A stretch of 22,408 bases of DNA from Uruburuella suis (GCF_004341385.1 NZ_SLXE01000032.1:3455-25862); one strand, 5' to 3'; counted from the stretch's first letter, positions 1 through 7,244 are shown. Made by a program: numbers and translations. Notes: a model not told the origin generated them from the sequence alone.

Positions 1-2
1 TT

Positions 3-605
3 ACCGTAGAAGGTGACGGCAGCGATAAAAACGACCGGCTTTATGGTTGGGACAGTATCGATATTCTGCACGGCGGTTTGGGCAATGATTACATGAGTGG
101 TGAAAACGGTAACGACAAACTGTATGGCGATGAAGGCAACGACAGCCTTTATGGCGGTAATGGTGACGACCATTTAGACGGCGGCGAAGGAAATGACCGT
201 TTGGAAGGCGGTAACGGTAACGATATGTTGCTGGGCGGCAGCGGTGACGACAAATTATACGGCGGCAGCGGCAACGACACGTTGATTGGCGGCACAGGCA
301 ATGATTATTTGGAAGGCGGCAGCAATGGTGCCGATACCTATATCTTTGCAGCCGGCCACGGCAAGGATATTGTGAGTGATTACGGCAGCAAAGTTGAGCA
401 TATCGATACGCTGATTTTTGAAGAGGCTTTGTCGCCGGATGTGTTGTTTGAGAAAAGTGGCAATGATCTGATTGTGAAGGCTTTTGGCAATGAGGAGCAG
501 GTGAGCGTGTCGAATTATTTCAGCAGTGGCGCTTATCGTTATGTGCAGTTTGCTTTTGAAGACAAGATGTTGTCAGCGGCGGAGGTGTCCTCGGCGATTG
601 TTTAA
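3..605 (+). CDS. RTX-type calcium-binding protein, C-terminal part
   Basis: This is the 3' end of a larger gene; the reading frame is open from the first bases, so the start lies outside the window. About ten consecutive glycine-aspartate nonapeptides of the form GGxGNDxL (for example GGSGNDTLIG and GGNGNDMLLG) occupy roughly the first 110 visible residues. Such repeats bind calcium in a parallel beta-roll and mark proteins exported by type I secretion. After them comes a segment around DTLIFEEALSPDVLF and NDLIVKAFGNEEQVSV that resembles the haemolysin-type calcium-binding related domain, and the protein ends ...AEVSSAIV, where the type I secretion signal would lie. No secretion genes are next to it here. 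The N-terminal effector portion, and so the activity (toxin, lipase, protease, FrpC-like), cannot be seen. Confidence 0.9.
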   Translation, partial: TVEGDGSDKNDRLYGWDSIDILHGGLGNDYMSGENGNDKLYGDEGNDSLYGGNGDDHLDGGEGNDRLEGGNGNDMLLGGSGDDKLYGGSGNDTLIGGTGNDYLEGGSNGADTYIFAAGHGKDIVSDYGSKVEHIDTLIFEEALSPDVLFEKSGNDLIVKAFGNEEQVSVSNYFSSGAYRYVQFAFEDKMLSAAEVSSAIV

Positions 606-624
606 GGGCTGTTGTTTGTGATGC

Positions 625-650
625 AGGCCGTCTGAATGTTCAGACGGCCT
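625..650 (+). terminator. Inverted DUS pair after the RTX gene
   Basis: AGGCCGTCTGAA (625-636) and its reverse complement (639-650) form a 12-bp stem starting 20 bases after the RTX stop codon. The T-tract is poor (ATTTG), so termination may be weak, but position and structure match the DUS terminators common in Neisseria. Confidence 0.6.
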
Positions 651-679
651 ATTTGCTGTTTGGCGCAACAAGCGTATTC

Positions 680-691
680 AGGCCGTCTGAA
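680..691 (+). other. Single DNA uptake sequence (AG-DUS)
   Basis: An isolated AGGCCGTCTGAA lies just upstream of the -10-like TATAAT of ubiD, so the uptake sequence would sit inside the promoter spacer. Confidence 0.7.
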
Positions 692-697
692 AGCGGC

Positions 698-703
698 TAT
701 AAT
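698..703 (+). promoter_or_regulatory. Possible -10 element of ubiD
   Basis: A perfect TATAAT lies 55 bases upstream of the ubiD start. No good -35 is visible 16 to 18 bases upstream (around 675-680 the sequence is TATTCA), so the assignment rests on the -10 alone. The 722-748 hairpin would be in the transcript leader. Confidence 0.35.
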
Positions 704-721
704 CGCGGCATTATCCACCAC

Positions 722-748
722 AGGCCGTCTGAAGGTTTCAGACGGCCT
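722..748 (+). other. Inverted DUS pair in the ubiD leader
   Basis: AGGCCGTCTGAA (722-733) and TTCAGACGGCCT (737-748) form a 12-bp hairpin that ends 10 bases before the ubiD start codon. There is no T-tract. It occupies the place of a ribosome-binding site, and no Shine-Dalgarno sequence is visible between it and the ATG. Confidence 0.6.
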
Positions 749-758
749 TATAAATATG

Positions 759-2237
759 ATGAAATATCAAGATCTGCGTGATTTTATGGCCAAGCTCGAG
801 CAAGAGGGCAAGCTCAAGCGCGTTGGTTTGCCGGTGTCGCCGCATTTGGAGATGACCGAAATTGCCGACCGCGTGTTGCGCGCCGCGGGGCCGGCTTTGT
901 TGTTTGAAAATCCGGTGCGCGCCGATGGCAGTCGTTATGGTTATCCGGTGTTGGCCAATTTGTTCGGCACCACCGAGCGGGTGGCGATGGGCATGGGTGC
1001 GAAGGATATTTCCGAATTGCGCGCCATCGGCCAAACGCTGGCTTACCTGAAAGAGCCGGAGCCGCCCAAAGGCATTAAAGATGCGTTTGCCAAGCTGCCG
1101 TTGCTGAAGGATTTATGGAGCATGGCGCCGCATGTGGTGAAAAAAGCGCCGTGTCAGGAAATCGTGATGGAGGGCGCGGATGTGGATTTGAGCGTGCTGC
1201 CGATTCAGCATTGTTGGCCGGAAGACGTTGCGCCGTTGGTGACATGGGGGCTAACCGTTACTCGCGGGCCGCACAAAAAGCGCCAGAATCTGGGCATTTA
1301 CCGGCAGCAGGTGATTGGCAAAAACAAGCTGATTATGCGCTGGCTGGCGCACCGTGGTGGCGCGTTGGATTTTCAGGCACATAAAAAAGCGCATCCGGGC
1401 GTGCCTTATCCGGTGGCGGTGGTGCTCGGTTGCGACCCGGCCACCATTTTGGGCGCGGTCACGCCGGTGCCCGACACTTTGAGCGAATACCAATTTGCCG
1501 GCCTGCTGCGCGGCTCGCGCACGGAGTTGGTGAAATGTATCGGCAATGATTTGCAGGTGCCGGCGCGGGCAGAAATTGTGCTCGAAGGCGTAATCCACCC
1601 CGATGAAACGGCGCTGGAAGGCCCTTATGGCGACCACACCGGCTATTACAACGAGCAAGATTATTTTCCGGTGTTCACGGTTGAACGCATCACCATGCGT
1701 GAAAATGCGGTTTACCACAGCACCTACACCGGCAAACCGCCCGATGAGCCGGCGGTGTTGGGCGTGGCGCTGAATGAAGTGTTTGTGCCGCTCTTGCAAA
1801 AGCAGTTTCCCGAAATTGTCGATTTCTATCTGCCGCCGGAAGGTTGCTCATACCGCATGGCGGTGGTGAGCATCAAAAAACAATACGCCGGCCACGCCAA
1901 GCGGGTGATGATGGGCTGTTGGAGCTTTTTGCGCCAGTTTATGTATACCAAGTTTATCGTGGTGGTGGATGATGATGTGGACTGCCGCGATTGGAAAGAA
2001 GTGATTTGGGCGATTACCACGCGCATGGATCCGGTGCGCGATACGGTGCTGGTGGAAAACACGCCGATTGATTATCTGGATTTTGCCAGCCCGGTGAGCG
2101 GATTGGGTGGCAAGATGGGTTTGGACGCCACCAATAAATGGCCGGGCGAAACCAGCCGCGAATGGGGTAGGGTGATTGAACGCGATGCGGCCACGGTGGC
2201 AAAAGTGGATGCGATGTGGCAGGAATTGGGGCTGTGA
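759..2237 (+). CDS. ubiD: 4-hydroxy-3-polyprenylbenzoate decarboxylase UbiD
   Basis: UbiD removes the carboxyl group from 4-hydroxy-3-polyprenylbenzoate during ubiquinone synthesis, using the prenylated FMN made by UbiX. The protein is 492 residues from the chosen start, against about 497 in E. coli. Family sequence is continuous from MKYQDLRDFMAKLEQEGKLKR at the N-terminus to the conserved ALEGPYGDHTGYY segment (near residue 290) and the C-terminal VVVDDDVD and GLGGKMGLDATNKWPGE segments. The ATG at 759 fits the family N-terminus; an in-frame ATG at 756 is adjacent, and the open frame back to 636 runs through DUS hairpins and is not credible. No clear Shine-Dalgarno is present. It is a single-gene unit closed by the 2276-2309 terminator. 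Confidence 0.97.
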   Translation: MKYQDLRDFMAKLEQEGKLKRVGLPVSPHLEMTEIADRVLRAAGPALLFENPVRADGSRYGYPVLANLFGTTERVAMGMGAKDISELRAIGQTLAYLKEPEPPKGIKDAFAKLPLLKDLWSMAPHVVKKAPCQEIVMEGADVDLSVLPIQHCWPEDVAPLVTWGLTVTRGPHKKRQNLGIYRQQVIGKNKLIMRWLAHRGGALDFQAHKKAHPGVPYPVAVVLGCDPATILGAVTPVPDTLSEYQFAGLLRGSRTELVKCIGNDLQVPARAEIVLEGVIHPDETALEGPYGDHTGYYNEQDYFPVFTVERITMRENAVYHSTYTGKPPDEPAVLGVALNEVFVPLLQKQFPEIVDFYLPPEGCSYRMAVVSIKKQYAGHAKRVMMGCWSFLRQFMYTKFIVVVDDDVDCRDWKEVIWAITTRMDPVRDTVLVENTPIDYLDFASPVSGLGGKMGLDATNKWPGETSREWGRVIERDAATVAKVDAMWQELGL

Positions 2238-2275
2238 TGGCGGCCGGATTTTTTGTGTGGTTTTAAAGGCTGGGC

Positions 2276-2309
2276 AGGCCGTCTGAAAAAAGTTTCAGAC
2301 GGCCTTTTT
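2276..2309 (+). terminator. Intrinsic terminator of ubiD (inverted DUS)
   Basis: AGGCCGTCTGAA at 2276-2287 pairs with TTCAGACGGCCT at 2294-2305, followed by TTTT. It lies 38 bases after the ubiD stop. Confidence 0.85.
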
Positions 2310-2318
2310 CGATGGTGC

Positions 2319-2384
2319 GTCGGCGGGTTCTTGAATTCGATTTTGGCTTGGCGGCCAAATGTCGGATGCAAGTATTCGACCTAC
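2319..2384. repeat. Degenerate REP pair (BIME-like)
   Basis: A decayed, shortened relative of the element at 14922-15018. The left arm is GGTTCTTGAATTCGA, the middle keeps TTGGCTTGGCGGCCAAA, and the right arm GTCGGATGCAAGTATTCGAC is followed by CTAC, the reverse complement of the GTAG that typically precedes REP palindromes. Two mismatches sit in the right-arm palindrome, and the segment between middle and right arm is shorter than in the intact copy. Confidence 0.6.
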
Positions 2385-2401
2385 GGCTGCTGAAGCTGTG
2401 C

Positions 2402-2462
2402 TTTAGGCCGGTCTCCTGCCTGCACAGGCGCGACGGAAAGAGCGTTTTGTAAAGGTCTTAAA
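2402..2462. repeat. Half copy of a dRS3-like / TTTTGTAAAGGTCT repeat
   Basis: A 20-base imperfect palindrome TCTCCTGCCTGCACAGGCGC (2412-2431) is followed by GACGGAAAG and then TTTTGTAAAGGTCT. The same order, palindrome then GCGAC then TTTTGTAAAGGTCTC, occurs at 22063-22111, and inverted at 21778-21824. The palindrome resembles the neisserial dRS3 repeat (6-base arms around an 8-base core close to GCGCAGGC). This and the REP pair account for much of the 470-base gap between ubiD and the next gene. Confidence 0.55.
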
Positions 2463-2518
2463 CATTGTGATGCTTGGCTGCGGATTCTGTTATATATCTT
2501 TGATTTTAAATAGTTAAA

Positions 2519-2546
2519 AGGCCGTCTGGACGTTTTCAGACGGCCT
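2519..2546 (+). terminator. Inverted DUS pair with a variant arm
   Basis: AGGCCGTCTGGA (2519-2530, one base off the DUS) pairs with the intact TTCAGACGGCCT (2535-2546). There is no gene directly upstream and only a short CGTTT after it, so it may be an old terminator or simply an uptake-sequence pair. Confidence 0.45.
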
Positions 2547-2592
2547 CGTTTAATCTTGCGGATGGGGCAGATGCGCTTAGGCAGGCGAGTGC

Positions 2593-2607
2593 ATACTTTA
2601 TAAGTAT
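2593..2607. promoter_or_regulatory. Possible operator palindrome upstream of the KDG permease
   Basis: ATACTTTATAAGTAT is a 15-base palindrome (6-base arms, TAT centre) about 100 bases upstream of the permease start. It could be an operator, but no regulator can be assigned. Confidence 0.25.
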
Positions 2608-2707
2608 CACGGCATATTTATTCCATATTAGACAAGGCAGGTGTGTTTGCCTACGCTTCGGCGTGTGTGCGGCTTGAAATAATAATGAAACCACGAGGAG
2701 CGGCGAT

Positions 2708-3727
2708 ATGGATAATCTTTTATATAAGCTCGGCAAAATACCCGGCGCGCTGATGATTTTGCCGCTGTTTTTGGGCGCGCTCATCAACACGTTTGCGCCG
2801 GCCATTTTGCATATCGGCAGCTTCACCACGGCTTTGTTTAAAAATGGCGTGCCGGTGTTGATTGGTTTGTTTTTTATGTGCATCGGTGCGCAAATCCAGC
2901 TGAGGGCAGCCTTGCCAGCGGTGGAAAAAGGGTTGGTTTTGCTGCTGGGTAAATATTTGATGGCGGTGGCGGTGGGCTTGGGCGTGGCTTTTTTAATGCC
3001 CGATGGCACGCTTTGGGGGCTGTTGCCGCTGGCGATTATTGCGGCTATGTCTAATTCTAACGGCTCTCTGTATGTGGCGCTCACCGGCCAATTCGGCAAT
3101 AAAACCGACCGGGGCGCGATTTCTGTGTTGTCACTCAATGATGGGCCGTTTTTAACCATGGTGGCGCTGGGCACGGCCGGTTTGGCCGATTTGCCGCTGG
3201 TGGCTTTGTTTGCTGCGATTTTCCCGATTATTTTAGGTTTTATTTTGGGCAACAGCAGCCGCTTGGTGCGCGAATTTCTGGCGCCTGGGGAAAAGCTGAT
3301 TATTCCGTTTGCGGCTTTTGCAATTGGCGCGGGCATTAATTTTTCGGTGCTGCTCACATCGGGCATGATCGGCATTGTGTTGGGCTTGATGACGGTGCTG
3401 CTCTCGGGCGGCGGTGCGATGTTGTTTCTATACGGCTGGTATGCCTTGCGCAAGCGGCCGCGGCCTGCCCGCAATGTTTTGGCGGGGGCTTGTGAATCGG
3501 CGGTGGCAGGCAATGCTATTGCCACGCCGGCGGCCATTGCGATGGTGGATCCACGCTTTGCGGGCATACAGGATGCGGCCACAGCACAGATTGCTACGGC
3601 GGTGGTGGTGACGGCTTTTTTAAGCCCGTTTGTGGTGGCTTATATTAATCGTTGGCAGCGCCGGCGCGGCATCAGCCCGGAGCAGGAAGAACATTATCTG
3701 CAATCGCGCCATCCAAGCGGCGGCTGA
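2708..3727 (+). CDS. kdgT: 2-keto-3-deoxygluconate permease (KdgT family)
   Basis: Predicted inner-membrane proton symporter for 2-keto-3-deoxygluconate, the sugar acid fed into the Entner-Doudoroff route. At 339 residues it is close to the E. coli protein (about 327), and it follows the family from IPGALMILPLFLGALINTF near the N-terminus through NGSLYVALTGQFG, SLNDGPFLTMVALGTAGLA, LIPFAAFAIG-like IIPFAAFAIGAGI and the C-terminal ESAVAGNAIATPAAIA block. About ten strongly hydrophobic segments cover the chain. The ATG has a good Shine-Dalgarno, GAGGAG, seven bases upstream. It stands alone: no KDG kinase, aldolase or KdgR-like regulator is adjacent, so the substrate is inferred from the family only. 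It shares a bidirectional terminator with the convergent lipoprotein gene. Confidence 0.9.
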   Translation: MDNLLYKLGKIPGALMILPLFLGALINTFAPAILHIGSFTTALFKNGVPVLIGLFFMCIGAQIQLRAALPAVEKGLVLLLGKYLMAVAVGLGVAFLMPDGTLWGLLPLAIIAAMSNSNGSLYVALTGQFGNKTDRGAISVLSLNDGPFLTMVALGTAGLADLPLVALFAAIFPIILGFILGNSSRLVREFLAPGEKLIIPFAAFAIGAGINFSVLLTSGMIGIVLGLMTVLLSGGGAMLFLYGWYALRKRPRPARNVLAGACESAVAGNAIATPAAIAMVDPRFAGIQDAATAQIATAVVVTAFLSPFVVAYINRWQRRRGISPEQEEHYLQSRHPSGG

Positions 3728-3744
3728 TGGCCGGCTGGCCAAAC

Positions 3745-3771
3745 ACAAAGCCGCCCATCGGGCGGCTTTGT
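3745..3771. terminator. Bidirectional terminator between convergent genes
   Basis: ACAAAGCCGCCC (3745-3756) and GGGCGGCTTTGT (3760-3771) form a perfect 12-bp stem with a 3-base loop, lying between the permease (plus) and the lipoprotein gene (minus). Unlike most terminators here it contains no DUS. Confidence 0.75.
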
Positions 3772-3783
3772 AAGGAGTGCGGC

Positions 3784-4029
3784 TTATTGCGCGGCAGGTG
3801 CAGATGCTTCGCCTTGAGCCGGGCGCTCGAAGCCTTTAGATTTCATGCAGGCATCGAATTGTGCGCGGTCTTGGCTGCCGCCTTGGATGGCGGCGCATTC
3901 TTGCAGCGCTTGCTCTACTGCGGCGTTGCCGCCGGCAGCTTGCTGCTCCGGCTGGGGGGCTTTATCGCCACTGTTGGCGCAGGCAGACAAAATCAGAGCA
4001 AAAGCGGCGGTTGCCAATAATTTTTTCAT
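3784..4029 (-). CDS. Small predicted lipoprotein, unknown function
   Basis: An 81-residue protein with a lipoprotein signal peptide: MKKLLATAAFALILSAC, where LSAC is the lipobox and Cys17 the predicted lipidated residue. The mature part is short, low in hydrophobics and rich in Ala, Gln and Glu; it has two further cysteines in EQALQECAAIQ and FDACMKSKGFE, which could form a disulfide in the periplasm. A CMKxKGF-type ending is seen in small envelope lipoproteins of other proteobacteria, but I do not recognise a named family. The start has a fair Shine-Dalgarno (GAAAGG, eight bases upstream). Likely a monocistronic gene anchored in the outer or inner membrane. Confidence 0.8.
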   Translation of the reverse strand: MKKLLATAAFALILSACANSGDKAPQPEQQAAGGNAAVEQALQECAAIQGGSQDRAQFDACMKSKGFERPAQGEASAPAAQ

Positions 4030-4059
4030 GGGTAAAACCTTTCTTCATTGGGTTGAAGG

Positions 4060-4080
4060 CTTTTCAGACGGCCTGAAAAG
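4060..4080. other. DUS in an extended palindrome upstream of the lipoprotein gene
   Basis: TTCAGACGGCCT (4063-4074) lies inside the palindrome CTTTTCAG-ACGGC-CTGAAAAG. It lies about 30 bases upstream of the lipoprotein start codon, in the presumed promoter or leader. Confidence 0.5.
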
Positions 4081-4160
4081 CTGTCTGCATTTTTACAGAC
4101 ACGGGCTTATAGAGTAGATACTTGCCAATTAAGTTTCATTTTTTTTCGCAAACGGGCAAT

Positions 4161-4193
4161 AAAAAAGCCCGCTTGAAGCAGGCAGGCTTTTGT
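4161..4193 (-). terminator. Terminator of the lactate permease gene
   Basis: Read on the minus strand, AAGCCTGC pairs (one G-U) with GCGGGCTT, followed by a run of Ts. It begins about 15 bases after the permease stop codon. Confidence 0.65.
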
Positions 4194-4204
4194 TTTGGCA
4201 AGGA

Positions 4205-5968
4205 TTATGCTTTTTTGCCGCCCAGCGACATAATGCCGAAAAAGAGCAGCGGCCAAGCCACGGCCACGCCCCACCAAGCGATGCTGCCGGTGATCAGCGC
4301 CTGCCCGATCAGGCCGGCTTGCACGATATAGTAGAGCATCGGAATCAGCGTTTGGCGGATCACTTCGCCTTCGCGGTTAAGCAAGCCCACCACGGCGGCA
4401 GCGGCCACCACGTTGTGCACGGAAATCATATTGCCGGCCGCGCCACCGATGGCTTGCAACGCCACCACGATGGAGGATAAATCGGCATTGAGGCCGATTT
4501 GCTGCGCGGTGGAAAATTGAAAATAGGAAAACATCATATTGCTGACGGTGTTGGAGCCGGCAATAAAGGCGCCGAGCGCACCGATCCACGGGGCGATATT
4601 CGGCCACATGCCGCTAAACCAGTCGGCCGCGCTGTGTGCCAGCACCATCGGCATCGAGGGCAGAGCGCCGGCGGCGCTCATGTCGCCCGATTGCGAGTTG
4701 ATAAACACCTGCACCATGGGCACGGCCAAAAAGAGGGCGGGCGCGGCGGAAATCAGTGTTTTACCGGCATCACCCCAGCCGCGTTTGAAGCGTTTGATGT
4801 CCATTTTGAAAATGAAAATGCAGGCAATGGCCGCGATAATCAGAATGGTGCCGGGCGAATAGCCGAATTGCACTTTGCTGGTGATGGCGCTGCCAAACAG
4901 GTTGGGTAAAGTGATGGTGGTCATGTCGCCGGTGAGAAAAGCCTTCAGGGGCTTTAAAGCGCGGGTGAGAATCAGCAAACCAATCACAATCACATAGGGT
5001 GAAAAGGCGCGAAACACCGAAAAAGTAGGGGTGTTGTCGTCGTCATGGGTTTTACCGCTGAGGGTGCCGAGCCAGCGGCTTTCCCAGCGATCTTTAGGCG
5101 GAAAATCAAAGGTTTCTTTCGGCACAAACCAGCCGCGCTTGGCTGCGGGCACCACCAGCATCAAGCCGATAAAGCCGCCCACCATAGAGGGGAATTCGGG
5201 GCCTAAAAAGCGCGCCACCAGATAATAGGGCACGGTGAAGGCAATGCCGGCAAAAATGGCGAATTTCCAAGCTTTCAAGCCTTCGCGGAAAGAGCGCTTT
5301 TCGCCGTAAAAGCGGGTGAGCATGCCGCACAGAATCAGCGGAATCAAAAAGCCCACCAGCGCATGCAGCAAGCCCACGTTGCCGGTGATTTGCTGCAAAT
5401 ATTGCTCCACGGTTTGCGGCGTAATGGCGGCGGTAACATCTTCTTTATTGTTGATGCCCGACCACACGCCCACGAGCAGCGGCGTGCCCACCGCGCCGAA
5501 TGACACCGGCGTGGATTGGATAATCAAAATCGACATCACCGAAGCCATGGCCGGAAAGCCCAGCGCCAGCAAGAGCGGGGCGCCCACGGCAGAAGGCGTG
5601 CCGAAGCCGGAAGAGCCTTCCACCAACGAGCCAAACAGCCACGCCACGATAATCACCTGCACGCGCCGGTCGGGCGACACATCCATAAAGCCTTGGCGGA
5701 TAGAGTGAATCGCGCCGCTTTCTTTGAGCGTGTTGAGCATCAAAATGGCGCCGAACACGATATAGAGAATGGTGAGCGCCACAATCATGCCGTTTACTGT
5801 GGCCGCTGCCACCACCGCCGGCGCGGCCTGCCAGAAAAACACGGCCAAAAGCGCCGTGACCACATAGGCGATGGCCATGGAAATTTTGGCCGAAAGCTTG
5901 AACACCACCAGCAGTAAAAACACGGTGATGATCGGGGCCAGGGCCAGCAAAGTGTTGAGAATATTCAT
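4205..5968 (-). CDS. lldP: L-lactate permease (LldP/LctP family)
   Basis: Inner-membrane lactate:proton symporter of the lactate permease family. The protein is 587 residues, slightly longer than E. coli LldP (551), and has more than a dozen hydrophobic segments. Family landmarks are the early GSSGFGTPSAVGAPLLLALGF block (near residue 120), STPVSFGAVGTPLLVG, and the late GALGAFIAGSNTVSNMMFS and GNMISVHNVVAA blocks. The ATG at 5968 is chosen because it gives a normal N-terminus (MNILNTLLALAPI) and has GGAG upstream; an in-frame start at 6013 would lack both. The divergent GntR-type gene and the operator on this gene's -10 element show that uptake is controlled locally. Lactate is a major carbon source for Neisseria on mucosa. 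Confidence 0.95.
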   Translation of the reverse strand: MNILNTLLALAPIITVFLLLVVFKLSAKISMAIAYVVTALLAVFFWQAAPAVVAAATVNGMIVALTILYIVFGAILMLNTLKESGAIHSIRQGFMDVSPDRRVQVIIVAWLFGSLVEGSSGFGTPSAVGAPLLLALGFPAMASVMSILIIQSTPVSFGAVGTPLLVGVWSGINNKEDVTAAITPQTVEQYLQQITGNVGLLHALVGFLIPLILCGMLTRFYGEKRSFREGLKAWKFAIFAGIAFTVPYYLVARFLGPEFPSMVGGFIGLMLVVPAAKRGWFVPKETFDFPPKDRWESRWLGTLSGKTHDDDNTPTFSVFRAFSPYVIVIGLLILTRALKPLKAFLTGDMTTITLPNLFGSAITSKVQFGYSPGTILIIAAIACIFIFKMDIKRFKRGWGDAGKTLISAAPALFLAVPMVQVFINSQSGDMSAAGALPSMPMVLAHSAADWFSGMWPNIAPWIGALGAFIAGSNTVSNMMFSYFQFSTAQQIGLNADLSSIVVALQAIGGAAGNMISVHNVVAAAAVVGLLNREGEVIRQTLIPMLYYIVQAGLIGQALITGSIAWWGVAVAWPLLFFGIMSLGGKKA

Positions 5969-6032
5969 TGCTTCTCCGATGAAATGGGTTGTTGTCGTGA
6001 AAATGCCGGCCATTATCCGGCGTGGCTTAGGT

Positions 6033-6051
6033 AAATTGGTCAGACCAATTT
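6033..6051. promoter_or_regulatory. GntR/FadR-type operator (PdhR/LldR-like box)
   Basis: AAATTGGTCAGACCAATTT is a perfect 8-base inverted repeat around CAG. It matches the known PdhR/LldR type of operator, AATTGGTnnnACCAATT. Its left-hand placement over the lldP -10 element (6047-6052) predicts repression by blocking RNA polymerase. Confidence 0.8.
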
Positions 6052-6075
6052 AGCAGGGCGTGCTACACTTTACAA
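6047..6075 (-). promoter_or_regulatory. Promoter of lldP
   Basis: On the minus strand, -35 TTGTAA (6075-6070) and -10 TAAATT (6052-6047) are separated by exactly 17 bases. The -10 overlaps the operator. The start codon is about 80 bases downstream. Confidence 0.55.
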
Positions 6076-6170
6076 AAGGCGACATAAGCGGTCAATAGGC
6101 TTGCGCAGGCAAGAAAGAGCGATTATTGTCGATCTGCCTTTCGGCTTGGATGTTTGATTTTATCAACTTA

Positions 6171-6184
6171 ATGATTTTAATCAA
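6171..6184. promoter_or_regulatory. Possible FNR-type site
   Basis: ATGATTTTAATCAA matches the FNR consensus TTGATnnnnATCAA at all but one fixed position. A nearby 13-base palindrome TTGATTTTATCAA (6154-6166) has a spacer one base too short. The site is about 95 bases upstream of the lldP -35 and could serve either divergent gene. Oxygen control is an inference. Confidence 0.3.
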
Positions 6185-6306
6185 TAATATTTGATATTTT
6201 TGATGTGTTGCGAATGTGAATGATTGGGCAAAATTTTCTGAAAAATGTTTGAAATCCGGCAGGATGATGCAGTGTCGATTGTGTTAAAAAATGTGTGGTG
6301 CGCCAA

Positions 6307-6331
6307 AATTGGTTTGCTTGCCCGACCAATT
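6307..6331. promoter_or_regulatory. Two half-operators facing each other, near the regulator gene
   Basis: AATTGGT (6307-6313) and ACCAATT (6325-6331) repeat the operator arms seen at 6033-6051 but with an 11-base gap instead of three. They lie about 115 bases before the regulator start, a sensible place for autoregulation. Together with the other operator and the AT-rich stretch at about 6150-6300, this explains the 478-base gap between the two divergent genes. Confidence 0.45.
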
Positions 6332-6336
6332 CAACG

Positions 6337-6401
6337 GCAGGCCGTCTGAAAACGGGCGCTGAACATTAAACCGGCACATTGCTGCGGTTCAGACGGCCTG
6401 C
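6337..6401 (+). other. Widely spaced inverted DUS in the regulator leader
   Basis: GCAGGCCGTCTGAA (6337-6350) and TTCAGACGGCCTGC (6388-6401) are perfect 14-base complements separated by 37 bases. If the transcript starts upstream, they could form a large hairpin that ends 45 bases before the regulator start codon; no T-tract follows. Confidence 0.5.
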
Positions 6402-6446
6402 TACAAGCTTGAATGATTGTATTGGATAAATAAAAAGGCAAAATCG

Positions 6447-7229
6447 ATGAATGCACAAACCATTATCAAACCTCAAAAAATCAGCGAGCAGATTTTGGCG
6501 GTGTTGGAAGCGCGCATTGTGTCGGGCGAATATCCCGTCGGCAGCAAGCTGCCGCCCGAGCGGCGGCTGGCCGAAGCATTCGGCGTGTCGCGCCCGTCGG
6601 TGCGCGCGGCGCTGAAAATGCTGGTGGCGCGCCAAATGCTTGAGGCGCGGCAGGGCGATGGTTATTATGTTTCCGCCAAGCCGCAACAGGATTTTCTGCT
6701 CGGCTGGCAAAGCCTGCTCGGCAATCATCCCGATTGGGAGGCCGATGTGTTTGATTTCAGCCGCAGCATGGAAGGCTGCATGGCTGCGCTGGCAGCCGAG
6801 CGGCGCACCGATGCCGATTTGAAGCGGATTGAATTTTGGTTGCAGAAATTTGAAGAGGCTTATCAAAGCCGCAACCGGGCGCACCAAGAAGAAGCCGATA
6901 TTTATTTTCACCAAGCCATCGCCGAGGCGGCGCACAATATTTTGTTTGCCCAGCTTTCAGGCGGCCTGCTCAATCTGCTTTATCGGCAAACGCGCAGCCA
7001 CATTATGCACACCGAAATCATCGACGACCCGCGCCCCACCTTGATCAAGCACCACCGCGCCCTGTTTACCGCAATTGCAAACAAGCAGCCGCGAGAAGCC
7101 GCCGAAATTGCCGAGGGACATTTGCGCTATGTGGCCGACAGCCTGCGGCAAGACCGCGAATACCTCAGCCGCAGCGAGCATGCCGACACCTTGGCGCAGC
7201 ACGATGCGCAGCGGGCGGGCGAATGGTAG
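6447..7229 (+). CDS. lldR: GntR/FadR-family regulator (FCD domain), probable lactate regulator
   Basis: A 260-residue DNA-binding regulator. Residues about 10-76 are a GntR winged helix-turn-helix (KLPPERRLAEAFGVSRPSVRAAL). The rest is an FCD ligand domain with the expected metal/ligand residues: D151 and H155 in DIYFH, H203 in KHHRALF, H225 in EGHLRYV. The ATG at 6447 has AAGG eight bases upstream; the frame can be extended to a TTG at 6417 but without support. The position divergent from lldP and the AATTGGT-n3-ACCAATT operator support a PdhR/LldR-type lactate or pyruvate sensor. In the gonococcus a related FadR-type regulator, GdhR, represses lctP, so this may be its functional counterpart. 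The TAG stop overlaps a DUS. Confidence 0.88.
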   Translation: MNAQTIIKPQKISEQILAVLEARIVSGEYPVGSKLPPERRLAEAFGVSRPSVRAALKMLVARQMLEARQGDGYYVSAKPQQDFLLGWQSLLGNHPDWEADVFDFSRSMEGCMAALAAERRTDADLKRIEFWLQKFEEAYQSRNRAHQEEADIYFHQAIAEAAHNILFAQLSGGLLNLLYRQTRSHIMHTEIIDDPRPTLIKHHRALFTAIANKQPREAAEIAEGHLRYVADSLRQDREYLSRSEHADTLAQHDAQRAGEW

Positions 7230-7239
7230 GCCGTCTGAA
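7228..7239 (+). other. DUS overlapping the regulator stop codon
   Basis: AGGCCGTCTGAA begins at the A of the TAG stop codon, so the uptake sequence supplies two bases of the stop. Confidence 0.7.
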
Positions 7240-7244
7240 AACGA

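Noticed and set aside
636..758. ubiD starting at the ATG at 636
   Set aside because: This would translate two DUS hairpins and the promoter-like TATAAT, and adds about 40 residues absent from the family.
2536..3582. 348-residue minus-strand open frame
   Set aside because: It overlaps the KDG permease entirely, has low-complexity composition typical of the complement of hydrophobic codons, and has no recognisable motif or ribosome site.
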